Source of the DNA: Eutrophocola sp964629325
GTDB lineage: Bacteria; Pseudomonadota; Gammaproteobacteria; Pseudomonadales; Pseudohongiellaceae
DNA: 64,000 bases
NCBI GenBank assembly: GCA_964629325.1
Contig: CAZVSC010000010.1
Location: 1 to 64,000 of the forward strand
Direction: 5' to 3'
Position numbers and translations under genes: made by a program. Below the pieces are notes generated by a model. That model had not been told where the DNA came from, made no database searches, and saw only the letters and a program-made list of their open reading frames with translations. This document shows, one piece after another, positions 43,551 through 52,037 of the stretch (positions are counted from its first letter, which is position 1; every line of letters begins with the position of its first letter).

Positions 43551-45542
43551 ATGGTTACTGTAGGCGAAATACTCTGGGAACCCTCCCGTGAATGGGTCGA
43601 GCAAACCAACCTGCATGCGTTCCGGCAATGGTTGCAGGAAAACCGGGGAGTCACATTCGACGATCTGCACCAGCTGCGCCGCTGGTCGCTCGAGCACCTC
43701 GATGATTTCTGGCAGGCAATCTGGGATTACTTTGAGATAGAAGCATCCGCACAGCCCACGGCTGTACTGGGCAAGCGAACCATGCCCGGCGCCGAGTGGT
43801 TTCCCGGCGCCAAACTCAATTATGCGCAGCATATCCTGCGCAACGAACGCCCCGGCAAGGCTGCCCTGCTCTATGCCAACGAAGACCAGGTCCTGCATGA
43901 ACTGGAATGGTCGGACATGGCAAGCAGCGTCCGCATCCTTGCCACAGAACTGCGCAACATGGGCATCAGGCCGGGTGACCGAGTGGCCTGCTACATGACC
44001 AATATTCCCCAGGCGGCCATCGCCCTGCTCGCGTGCAGCAGCATCGGCGCCATCTGGTCTTCATGCTCTCCCGACTTCGGCACCCACAGCGTGCTGGACC
44101 GCCTGTCGCAGATCGAACCGAAGGTCCTGTTCTGCGTGGACGGCTACCAGTACAAGGGCAAATCCTTCAACCGCAAGGCCGAGGTGAAGAATATCGTCGA
44201 AACCCTGCCCAGCATCGAAAAAGTCATCTACCTGCCCTACCTGGACCCGAACGATACGGAACCGCCGGTACAGAATGCCGCCCTGTGGCACGACCTGATG
44301 GATCGCGACCCGGTGCCCGCCGACTCCTTTGAATTCGAACAGGTGCCTTTCGACCATCCACTGTGGATCCTGTTTTCATCGGGTACCACGGGCTTGCCCA
44401 AGGCCATCGTGCACGGCCATGGCGGCATCATACTCGAGCAGTACATGCTTGGCGTGCTGCACTACAACCTGAAACCCGAAGACCGCCTGTTCTTCTTCAC
44501 CACCACCGGCTGGATGATGTGGAATTTCGTGGTCAGCACCATGCTCTACAGCGCCTGCCCCATCCTGTACGACGGCAACCCGGTATATCCCGAACCCGAT
44601 GCGCTGTGGAAGCTGGCCGATGATGCCGGCGCCGTGCTCTTCGGCGCCAGCCCGACCCTGCAGCAGATGCAGCAGAACATGGGCCTGGTGCCGAAGGACA
44701 AGTTCAAATTCGAAAAGCTCGAATCCATCATGCTCGCCGGTTCGGTGGTCTCCGCCGAGTGCACCAAGTGGTTCTATGACAACGTAAAAAGCGATCTCTA
44801 CGTGGCACCCGGCAGCGGCGGCACCGATATCTGCGCCGGATTCTGCGGCCCGATGCCCGGTCTGCCGGTGAAAGCCGGCATCATCCAGATGCCGCACATG
44901 GGCGTGGACCTGCAGGCATTCGACGAGAACGGCAACTCACTGGTCAACGAAGTGGGCGAATTCGTGGTCACACAACCCATGCCGTCCATGCCGCTGTATT
45001 TCTGGAATGACGAGGGCAACGTGCGCTACCAGGAAACCTATTTCGAGGATTACCCGGGCATCTGGCGCCAGGGCGACTACTTCATGATCAATGAAGAGGA
45101 CGGCTGTTTCGTTCTGGGCCGCTCGGACGCCACACTGAACCGCTACGGCATCCGCATCGGCACCGCCGAAATCTATCGCTGCGTGGACGGCATGAACGAG
45201 GTGGAGGATTCCATCATCGTTAATCTCGACCTGCCCGGTGAAAAGTTTTTCATGCCGCTGTTCGTGAAACTGCCGGAAGGCAAGGTGCTGGACGACGAAC
45301 TGAAGAAAAAGATCGGCGCCAAGCTCAGGGCCGATTACACGCCACGGCATATTCCCGACGAGATCTACCAGGTGGAGGAGATACCCTACACCCTTACCGG
45401 CAAGAAGATGGAAGTACCGGTGCGCAAGATACTCATGGGCCGTGATCCGGAAAAGGCGGCGAACCGGGATGCCATGAGCAACCCGGCTTCACTGGATTAT
45501 TTCATCCGCTTCCGCGAAGAGCACAAGGACAAGCTGGGTTAG
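43551..45542 (+). CDS. Acetoacetyl-CoA synthetase (acetoacetate-CoA ligase)
   Basis: 663 residues, an ANL-superfamily ligase. Phosphate loop ILFSSGTTGLPKAIVHGHGG, GSGGTDICAGF, and the hinge and C-terminal motifs GRSDATLNRYGIRIGTAEIYR and LTGKKMEVPVRKIL (adenylation lysine region). The N-terminal MPGAEWFPGAKLNYAQHIL is typical of acetoacetate-CoA ligase rather than acetyl-CoA synthetase. It activates acetoacetate with ATP and CoA, feeding ketone bodies or polyhydroxybutyrate carbon to acetyl-CoA. Confidence 0.93.
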   Translation: MVTVGEILWEPSREWVEQTNLHAFRQWLQENRGVTFDDLHQLRRWSLEHLDDFWQAIWDYFEIEASAQPTAVLGKRTMPGAEWFPGAKLNYAQHILRNERPGKAALLYANEDQVLHELEWSDMASSVRILATELRNMGIRPGDRVACYMTNIPQAAIALLACSSIGAIWSSCSPDFGTHSVLDRLSQIEPKVLFCVDGYQYKGKSFNRKAEVKNIVETLPSIEKVIYLPYLDPNDTEPPVQNAALWHDLMDRDPVPADSFEFEQVPFDHPLWILFSSGTTGLPKAIVHGHGGIILEQYMLGVLHYNLKPEDRLFFFTTTGWMMWNFVVSTMLYSACPILYDGNPVYPEPDALWKLADDAGAVLFGASPTLQQMQQNMGLVPKDKFKFEKLESIMLAGSVVSAECTKWFYDNVKSDLYVAPGSGGTDICAGFCGPMPGLPVKAGIIQMPHMGVDLQAFDENGNSLVNEVGEFVVTQPMPSMPLYFWNDEGNVRYQETYFEDYPGIWRQGDYFMINEEDGCFVLGRSDATLNRYGIRIGTAEIYRCVDGMNEVEDSIIVNLDLPGEKFFMPLFVKLPEGKVLDDELKKKIGAKLRADYTPRHIPDEIYQVEEIPYTLTGKKMEVPVRKILMGRDPEKAANRDAMSNPASLDYFIRFREEHKDKLG

Positions 45543-46315
45543 TTTGCTTCCTCGTCGTCGCCACCCCGGTTAAAGAGGTTGCCGACGCGGTTCAGTGCAT
45601 TGCCGGCGGCCTCCTCCAGTTGCTGGCGCCCCTCTTCAACCCGGTTCTGCAATTCCTCGGAGTTCTGCAGCAACTCGGTTACTGAGCGAACCAGCGCCTG
45701 TGCGGCGGCTGCACCCACCTGTGTGAGTACCGGGGCCATGATCTGCTCGGCCAGCTCATCGGGCTTGCCGTTCAGGTTGCTCAGGTTGATATCCCCCAGG
45801 CTGACATCCACCGCTGTGGGCAGGCGGTCATCCTGCAGGGTGCCGCGGATATTCTCGATGAGCACACTGTCCACCCGGATGGTCGGCTGGCTGCCTGAAG
45901 CTTCCGCGGCTGCACCTTCCTCCTGGCCTGCGAGTCTTTCGGAGATGGTATCGATATTTGTCCTGCCGTCGCGGTTTTCATAAAACACATGCGGGCTGCG
46001 TGAAACTATGCTGAAGATATGAATGTTGTCGGCGCTCATGTTCTGCACGTCGATGACGACACTGAGTTCCTCGAAACTCGCCAATGCTTCATCAGTAAAA
46101 CCCGCCGGGTTGGCGATACTGAAGCCATAAATGGAAGCACTTCCTGCGAGCAGGTCCAGGGACACGCTGCCCACCTGTACATCAGTGCCAAGCGTGCGCG
46201 AGCCAGCCGTTTCGATGGCTGTCTCCACGAGGGAGTCCAGATTGCTGAAAACAAAATAAATGCCGCCGACAAGGAGGACCAGTACGACTGCGAGTGCGAT
46301 AAAGACTTTTTTCAT
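45539..46315 (-). CDS. AsmA-like periplasmic protein
   Basis: 258 residues. An N-terminal signal-anchor (~3-24) is followed by ETAGSRTLGTDVQVGSVSLDLLAGSASIYGFSI-type beta repeats, characteristic of AsmA/TamB-like proteins, and a C-terminal amphipathic coiled region (~205-250). Family members link inner and outer membranes and move lipids. Its stop overlaps that of the convergent acetoacetyl-CoA synthetase by four bases (TTAG). Confidence 0.75.
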   Translation of the reverse strand: MKKVFIALAVVLVLLVGGIYFVFSNLDSLVETAIETAGSRTLGTDVQVGSVSLDLLAGSASIYGFSIANPAGFTDEALASFEELSVVIDVQNMSADNIHIFSIVSRSPHVFYENRDGRTNIDTISERLAGQEEGAAAEASGSQPTIRVDSVLIENIRGTLQDDRLPTAVDVSLGDINLSNLNGKPDELAEQIMAPVLTQVGAAAAQALVRSVTELLQNSEELQNRVEEGRQQLEEAAGNALNRVGNLFNRGGDDEEAN

Positions 46316-46513
46316 GTTGGGTCACCGTGAATGATGCTGATTCCGGATGTGTGGTTGATGGTGAATGCCTGCCATTAATTGCCAGCCGATTGATCAGGCG
46401 CAAGAATTCCACCAGCCCATAATACAAATTCACCACGCTGTTGTGTATGATGCTGGCATCAAAAACAGCCTGAAAATAAAACTGTTTAAAAACAACAGGT
46501 AAAGGGGAATCAC

Positions 46514-47422
46514 ATGCAATTCTATCCGCCGGAATATTTCGACGACAACAAGAACGGCTATACAGCTATCCGCACGGTACCCCTGGCCAGCGCCATGGGC
46601 GCGGAAATCCTGGACGTGGACATTGCCAATGTCTCCGACGAGCAGTTTGCCCAGATAAAGGACGCCCTGTTCCGTTACAAGATGATTTATTTCCGGGGTC
46701 AGACCAACATGACCATCGACGACCAGGAAGCCCTCACCCTGCGCTTCGGTGAATTCGGCACCGATGCGTACACCAAGGGCATGGAAGGCCACCCCAATGT
46801 CCAGCGCGTCCTCAAGGAAGCCAGTTCGGTTGTCGACTGGGTATTCGGTGACGGCTGGCACACCGACTCGCCGTTCCTGGCGCAACCCCCTTCGATCAGT
46901 CTGCTGCAATCCCGGGATGTGCCGCCTTACGGCGGTGATACCTGGTGGAGCAATGCCCAGCTTGCGTACGAACTGCTCAGTGACAAGATGAAGGAAGTAA
47001 TCGCGCCCCTGAAGGTACATATGTCGGCGGCATGGGTGCTGTCGAACGTGAACAAGGGCAAACCCAAGCTCAACGACCTCAGCCTCGGGGACATGAACCT
47101 GACCGTCGACCAGCAGCAAATGATCAAGGGCAATTTCCACCCCATCGTGCGTACACATCCGGAAACCGGCCAGAAAAGTCTCTATTGCGACACCTCCTAC
47201 AGCATGGGGATAGAAGGCATGACCCAGGAGGAATCGAAGGGGCTGCTGGATTTCCTTGGCTGGTGGGCCACCCGTGAAGACTTCAATTGCCGTTTGCGCT
47301 GGGAAAAGAACATGCTGGTAATCTGGGACAACCGCCTGTGCCTGCATAAAGCCTTCAATGACTATGACGGCTATCGGCGCGAGATGATCCGGACGATCGT
47401 CAACGGTGAAGTGCCGGCTTAA
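46514..47422 (+). CDS. TauD/TfdA-family 2-oxoglutarate-dependent dioxygenase
   Basis: 302 residues. The iron triad is H116-x-D118 (GDGWHTDSPF) and H278 (LCLHKAFNDY), with an arginine about eleven residues later (YRREMIRT) that binds the 2-oxoglutarate carboxylate. The fold and length match TauD and alkylsulfatase or phenoxyalkanoate dioxygenases. The substrate is unknown; no sulfonate transporter is adjacent. AAAGGGG precedes the ATG. An inverted repeat follows the gene. Confidence 0.92.
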   Translation: MQFYPPEYFDDNKNGYTAIRTVPLASAMGAEILDVDIANVSDEQFAQIKDALFRYKMIYFRGQTNMTIDDQEALTLRFGEFGTDAYTKGMEGHPNVQRVLKEASSVVDWVFGDGWHTDSPFLAQPPSISLLQSRDVPPYGGDTWWSNAQLAYELLSDKMKEVIAPLKVHMSAAWVLSNVNKGKPKLNDLSLGDMNLTVDQQQMIKGNFHPIVRTHPETGQKSLYCDTSYSMGIEGMTQEESKGLLDFLGWWATREDFNCRLRWEKNMLVIWDNRLCLHKAFNDYDGYRREMIRTIVNGEVPA

Positions 47423-47431
47423 CCTGAAAGA

Positions 47432-47507
47432 AAGCTGAAGGTCACAGGCTGAAAGCGTAAGCTGTCGATGATTTTGCTTTAAGCTTTCAGCCTGTGGCCT
47501 GCAGCTT
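47432..47507. repeat. Large inverted repeat built of period-7 units
   Basis: The left arm 47432-47462 (AAGCTGAAGGTCACAGGCTG...) pairs with the right arm 47476-47507 over about 31 bases with a few mismatches. The arms consist of loosely repeated heptamers such as AGCTGAA/GGCTGAA. It starts ten bases after the dioxygenase stop and could form a strong mRNA stem. Confidence 0.8.
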
Positions 47508-47560
47508 GGCGAAAAGGCCTTGTAAGTCTCCTTCAACAGGGTGTTGGGATTCGATGCGTC

Positions 47561-47569
47561 TGCTAGAAT
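47561..47569 (+). promoter_or_regulatory. Extended -10 promoter of the MATE gene
   Basis: TGC followed by TAGAAT. TTGGGA lies only 14 bases before, too close for a normal -35, so the extended -10 would do the work. A transcript start near 47576 precedes the proposed TTG start at 47609. Confidence 0.4.
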
Positions 47570-47608
47570 CTACCCGCCCCACAATCATGGACGTATAACG
47601 CTTCCCAC

Positions 47609-49009
47609 TTGATCAGCCGCCTGTTCTCCACCCGACAATCCGACGGTACTCCCGCCCGCCGCAGACCCGATCTCGTCAACGATCCCGTCGGCCAGACCCT
47701 GTTCCGCACAACGGTCCCCACCACGGTTGGCGGTATCGCCATGATCCTGTACTACCTGGCTGACACCTGGTTTGTCAGCCTGCTGGGTACGGACCAGCTG
47801 GCCGCACTCGGCTTCACCTTTCCCGCCACCATCATGATCACCTATCTCGGCGTCGGCCTCGGTATCGGTACTTCGGCCATGGTGGCGAGGGCGATTGGTG
47901 CCAGGGACCAAACCAAGGCCACGGAAATGACCCTGGCTGCCATCGTTTTCGGTTTCCTGCTGGGATTGCTGCTGATCATTCCGGCACTGCTGTCCATCGA
48001 TACCGTCTTTACGCTGATGGGCGCCGACAGCGCCACCCTGGTGCTGATCCGGCGCTTTATCTCCGCCTGGTACCTGGGAATTCCCTTCCTGCTCGTGCAG
48101 TTTGCCGGTACTGCCGTCATGCGGGCCAGCGGCAACGCCAGCCTGCAGGGCAAAATGATGATGCTGGGCGCGGCGATCAACGCCATTCTCGACCCCCTGC
48201 TCATTTTTGGACCCGGGCCCTTCCCGGCATTCGGTATCCGCGGCGCCGCCATTGCCACGGTCATCACCTGGGTGTTGTGCAATGTCTTCATCTGGTACTT
48301 CCTCGCGGTGAAGGAGCAGTTGCTGGGCCTGATCTGGCCCGGCTTCACCAAGTTGTGCCGCGACTGGCACCGACTCCTGAAAATCGCCCTGCCCGCCGCG
48401 CTGGCCAATATGATCACGCCCATGGCCACCGCGGTGATTACCGCGACCCTTGCCCAGTATGGCGCTCAGGCCGTCGCCGGTTTCGGTGTTGTCATGCGCA
48501 TCGAGGCGCTGGTGATGATCGTGGTGCTCGGGATGTCGATGAGCCTGCCACCGTTCATCAGCCAGAACTTCGGTGCCGGTGCCATGGACCGGGTCCGCCT
48601 TGGCCTCAGGATGTCACTGCAGTTCGTCGTCGTGCTGCAATTGGGCCTGTACCTCATCGTTGCCCTGGCGGCACCGCTGATCGCCCGAATTTTCTCTCCT
48701 GAACCCGAGGTCATTTCGGTCATCGTTACCGTGCTGCGCATCCTTCCCGCCAGTTACGCCTTCCAGGGCATGGTCGTCCTCAGCGCCTCCAGCTTCAATG
48801 CGTTGCACGCCCCCCGTAATGCGCTGATCACCAGTCTGCTGCGTTTTTTCATTTTTTATGTTCCCCTGGCGCTGCTTGGCGCCGCACTGGGGGATATACC
48901 CGGTCTCTTTATCGGTGCGGCCCTCGGCAACCTGGGTGCCGGCCTCCTGATTACCTGGTGGATATATCGGTACACCCTGTCCCTGGAGCCCCTGCCAGAC
49001 AACGCCTGA
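47609..49009 (+). CDS. MATE-family efflux transporter
   Basis: 466 residues with twelve predicted helices in two related halves (FRTTVPTTVGGIAMILYYLADTWFV in the first, LLKIALPAALANMITPMATAVITA in the second), the standard MATE/NorM layout. It exports cationic drugs or metabolites with Na+ or H+. The only in-frame starts before the first helix are TTG or GTG codons; TTG at 47609 is used and the real start may differ slightly. Nothing nearby identifies the substrate. Confidence 0.92.
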   Translation: MISRLFSTRQSDGTPARRRPDLVNDPVGQTLFRTTVPTTVGGIAMILYYLADTWFVSLLGTDQLAALGFTFPATIMITYLGVGLGIGTSAMVARAIGARDQTKATEMTLAAIVFGFLLGLLLIIPALLSIDTVFTLMGADSATLVLIRRFISAWYLGIPFLLVQFAGTAVMRASGNASLQGKMMMLGAAINAILDPLLIFGPGPFPAFGIRGAAIATVITWVLCNVFIWYFLAVKEQLLGLIWPGFTKLCRDWHRLLKIALPAALANMITPMATAVITATLAQYGAQAVAGFGVVMRIEALVMIVVLGMSMSLPPFISQNFGAGAMDRVRLGLRMSLQFVVVLQLGLYLIVALAAPLIARIFSPEPEVISVIVTVLRILPASYAFQGMVVLSASSFNALHAPRNALITSLLRFFIFYVPLALLGAALGDIPGLFIGAALGNLGAGLLITWWIYRYTLSLEPLPDNA

Positions 49010-49045
49010 GCGGCGCAAACGCCCGTAATAGCTGGATACCTGTTT

Positions 49046-49064
49046 GATAATGCTTATCATTTAC
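49046..49064 (+). promoter_or_regulatory. Fur box
   Basis: GATAATGCTTATCATTTAC matches the 19-bp Fur consensus at 15 positions. It lies 45 bases before the PepSY gene ATG, over the likely promoter, so iron should repress that gene. Confidence 0.8.
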
Positions 49065-49108
49065 AATAGTATTATCATCTCTGTTTGTTGCTGGTTGGCC
49101 GAATTTCC

Positions 49109-50272
49109 ATGTTCCGCAAAGTACTCTTCTGGTCGCACCTCGTCTGCGGCGTGGTTGCCGGCCTTGTCATCCTGATGATGTCCTTCACGGGCGTCCTGCT
49201 GACCTACGAACGCCAGATCCTTGCCTGGGTCGAACAGGGCGACTACGTGCCCGCCCGCCAACAGCAGGCACATCTCTCACTCGAACAACTGCATTTCATC
49301 GCCCGCACTGAACACGACGATATCAACCCTTCTGCCATCGTGGTGACCAATGATCCGGGGGCCCCGGTAGCATTCACCGCCGGTCGTCGCGGTGGTGTCA
49401 GATTGAATCCGTATACCGGCGCGGAAATGCAAGTCGGCTCCCCCGGGCTTGAGCACTTTTTCAGTACTACCACAGGCATTCATCGCTGGTTCAACATGAC
49501 TGGTGAAAGCCGCAACACGGCCAGGGCCATTACTGGCGCCAGCAACCTGATGTTCCTGTTCATCGTACTGAGCGGCATCTACCTGTGGTTTCCGAAAATC
49601 TGGAACTGGTCCATGTTCAACATCCGCGTGACGTTTCGCAACAATGCGGGCAACAGCAAGGCCAGGGATTTTAACTGGCACCATGTGTTCGGCATCTGGT
49701 CAGCCATTCCGCTGGCCGTGGTCGTTGCGACCGCCGCCGTGTTTTACTACCCATGGGCGAACAACCTCGTGTACCAGGTCTATGGTGAGGAACCACCTGG
49801 GCGCAGCAGGACCGCGGAGCCGACCACGGGTGAACAACCCGCGCCGGCGAACGCAGGCAGTGTCCCTTCTGCAGAACCGGTTTATCTTTCCCTTGACGAC
49901 CTCTTCACACACGCACGGGATTTCGTGACTCGTGACGGCGGCAACTGGCGCCAGATCAGCATGACCATTCCCGACGCCAACCATCCCACCGTCAGCTTCG
50001 CCATCGACCAGGGCAACGGCGGCCAGCCTCACCTGCGCCACAACCTGGTGCTGGCACGGGAAACCGGTGCCGTCAGCGACTGGCAGCCGTTCTCGAGCCA
50101 GTCACCGGGCCGCCGGACCCGTTCCATCGTGCGCTTCCTGCATACCGGCGAAGCCCTGGGCATCATTGGCCAAACCATAGCCGGACTCGTTTCCCTGGCC
50201 AGCTTGTTGATGGTTTGGACAGGCCTGGCCCTGGCATGGCGCCGCCTGGTTTCACCGCTCCTGCGCCAGTAA
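49109..50272 (+). CDS. Iron-regulated PepSY-domain membrane protein (PiuB-like)
   Basis: 387 residues from the ATG at 49109. Four helices are seen (~9-31, ~145-166, ~196-218, ~355-378). The N-terminus HLVCGVVAGLVILMMSFTGVLLTYERQI and LSGIYLWFPKIW are PepSY-associated membrane protein motifs. Members of this group are linked to ferric-siderophore reduction or uptake. A Fur box 45 bases upstream supports an iron role. No siderophore receptor is adjacent. AGG-poor leader; the start is set by position before the first helix. Confidence 0.9.
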   Translation: MFRKVLFWSHLVCGVVAGLVILMMSFTGVLLTYERQILAWVEQGDYVPARQQQAHLSLEQLHFIARTEHDDINPSAIVVTNDPGAPVAFTAGRRGGVRLNPYTGAEMQVGSPGLEHFFSTTTGIHRWFNMTGESRNTARAITGASNLMFLFIVLSGIYLWFPKIWNWSMFNIRVTFRNNAGNSKARDFNWHHVFGIWSAIPLAVVVATAAVFYYPWANNLVYQVYGEEPPGRSRTAEPTTGEQPAPANAGSVPSAEPVYLSLDDLFTHARDFVTRDGGNWRQISMTIPDANHPTVSFAIDQGNGGQPHLRHNLVLARETGAVSDWQPFSSQSPGRRTRSIVRFLHTGEALGIIGQTIAGLVSLASLLMVWTGLALAWRRLVSPLLRQ

Positions 50273-50353
50273 TCCTGCCCTGGCACCAGGCGTGGTTTTT
50301 TCAGACCAGCTTGATTAAGATGGCCTGTTTTTGAATTCCGGAACCACAATCCC

Positions 50354-50767
50354 ATGCAGCGCATCACTCCCGGTATCGTGCCGTTCATCCTCGTTCCCTG
50401 CCTGGTGATGCCGGCTTCGGCCGTCAGCCAGGAAGCTGTCGAGTTCACCAGTGAACAGGTGGACAGGGGGCAGGTCATCTACAGCGAGACCTGCCAGATA
50501 TGTCATGGCAACAGGCTCAGCAACGGCCAGTTCGGCACGCCGCTGCGGGGGAGTTTTTTCAGGAACAACTGGACGGGAAAAACGCTGGGTGAACTGACCA
50601 GTCAGGTCTGGGAAAAGATGCCGCCCGACAACGTGCAGTCACTGAGTTGGGAGCAGGTGACCGACGTGGTGTCATTCATCCTGTCACGCAATAACCTGGA
50701 ACCGGGCGCTTCTGCGATGCCGACGGATACGGACAGCCTCGCGGCCACTCCCCTGCCCTGGCAATAA
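50354..50767 (+). CDS. Periplasmic monohaem cytochrome c
   Basis: 137 residues. Signal peptide (to about residue 25, PASAVSQ), one haem site CQICHGN (C47-C50-H51) and a distal methionine region EKMPPDNVQSLSWEQVTDVVSFIL. This is a soluble class I cytochrome c similar to those that serve quinoprotein dehydrogenases. No dehydrogenase is adjacent, but a PQQ-type sugar dehydrogenase lies 6 kb away. Confidence 0.88.
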   Translation: MQRITPGIVPFILVPCLVMPASAVSQEAVEFTSEQVDRGQVIYSETCQICHGNRLSNGQFGTPLRGSFFRNNWTGKTLGELTSQVWEKMPPDNVQSLSWEQVTDVVSFILSRNNLEPGASAMPTDTDSLAATPLPWQ

Positions 50768-50780
50768 TCCGGGACCGGAA

Positions 50781-51155
50781 TTATTCCCAGCGGCCGACGA
50801 TCTTGCCGTCTGCCTTGAGAGCGCCGTCGAACTCGCCCATGGGCGATCCGCTGACGTGTTGACGCAATTTGACCCGCACCTGGTCACCGGGCCGGAATGT
50901 GGCGGGGTTGTAGCCCTGGCGCATGAGGATATTGGGGATCAGCCACTCCACGCTCCACTCGGTTTCCGTGCCGTCGTCATTGGTGACCATCACCTGTATC
51001 CACGAGTGTGGATTCTTGAACTGGAACTCCTTCACTACGCCCTCGATCTCGATGGACGTCTCCTCGATCTGGCCGACAGTGGAATGATGGGCGACTGCCG
51101 TTTGCATCATGACCATCATGCACGTTGTCGCAAACAGGTTCAGATATTTTCTCAT
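50781..51155 (-). CDS. Periplasmic DUF6152-family protein
   Basis: 124 residues. Signal peptide (MQTAVA-H), then HHSTVGQIEETSIEIEGVV, FKNPHSWIQVMV, EWLIPNILMRQGY and GDQVRVKLRQH, the pattern of DUF6152, a small beta-barrel domain of unknown function. It follows the 280-residue exported protein by 12 bases in the same direction; the two are likely one operon. Confidence 0.8.
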   Translation of the reverse strand: MRKYLNLFATTCMMVMMQTAVAHHSTVGQIEETSIEIEGVVKEFQFKNPHSWIQVMVTNDDGTETEWSVEWLIPNILMRQGYNPATFRPGDQVRVKLRQHVSGSPMGEFDGALKADGKIVGRWE

Positions 51156-51167
51156 TTGCCTAACCCC

Positions 51168-52010
51168 CTAATAATTCAGCACCTTGCCTTCCTCATCGAG
51201 AATCAGGCTGCGCCCGTTCTCATCGACGATGGCACGGTTGTACTCATTGCACTCGTAATCGAATATCCGCGTTCCGGGAGGCTCCCGGTAAAAACGCTTT
51301 TCCACCACCCACGGCGCGGTGAGAGAGACCGGATCCTCGAGGGTGATCTCTACCAGCAGCAGGTCTTCGCCGTTTTCCCGGGTCCGGCGTATCCGTGTCG
51401 TGGCATGGGCCTGGTCGCTCAGCACAAGTCCGCTGCGGTCCAGTACGCTGTCATGGTCGCGCCAGCCCTTGAGTGCCACGGTGGTAAAGACCAGGGTGTC
51501 GTTCTCCCAGTGGCCGACAGAATGGCCGTAAAAATTATTCCAGCGCTCTTCCACGGGCGGGTGTTGCGAACCATCGGTATAGATGCGCATGGTTGCGCGT
51601 GTGTGCTCGGCCAGTATCCAGGTCTGTTCGGGGCGAACCACGAATTCCACCGGGGCAAGGGCATTGAATATACGGGGAAATCCGTGTGATATGCAGCGCG
51701 TCAGCGGATCGGGAAACAGACCCGCATCACGCAGCGCCAGGTGCTCCTGGTAGATGGCCTCCCATTCGGCGTTGTAGGGCGGGTTTGCCCGCGTGCCAAG
51801 CGCACTGACTCCGGCGCCGGGAGAATCGGGATCTGTGGGCACGCCGTTCAATGTCCAGGTGCCGCGGTCGAATACCGTGCCGCCGCGCCGCGACCAGGTG
51901 CCGCTCCAGTCCGGCAGATCGGAAAAGGCCGGCATGTCGGCCGCGCCGGCGCCAGCCGGAACCAGGCATACCATCAGGCATGCCGCCGCTATTGAATGTT
52001 TTCCCCTCAT
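51168..52010 (-). CDS. Exported protein of unknown function, partner of DUF6152
   Basis: 280 residues with a signal peptide ending VPAGAGAADMP. WSGTWSRRGG and an ERWNNFYGHSVGHWENDTLVF-type segment suggest a lipocalin-like beta-barrel domain; the SVGHWENDTLV motif recurs in the 196-residue protein at 60779 as SMGHWEGNRLL. It precedes the DUF6152 gene. Function unknown. Confidence 0.65.
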   Translation of the reverse strand: MRGKHSIAAACLMVCLVPAGAGAADMPAFSDLPDWSGTWSRRGGTVFDRGTWTLNGVPTDPDSPGAGVSALGTRANPPYNAEWEAIYQEHLALRDAGLFPDPLTRCISHGFPRIFNALAPVEFVVRPEQTWILAEHTRATMRIYTDGSQHPPVEERWNNFYGHSVGHWENDTLVFTTVALKGWRDHDSVLDRSGLVLSDQAHATTRIRRTRENGEDLLLVEITLEDPVSLTAPWVVEKRFYREPPGTRIFDYECNEYNRAIVDENGRSLILDEEGKVLNY

Positions 52011-52037
52011 CGTGAAACTCCCCCTCTCACAAAAAGC

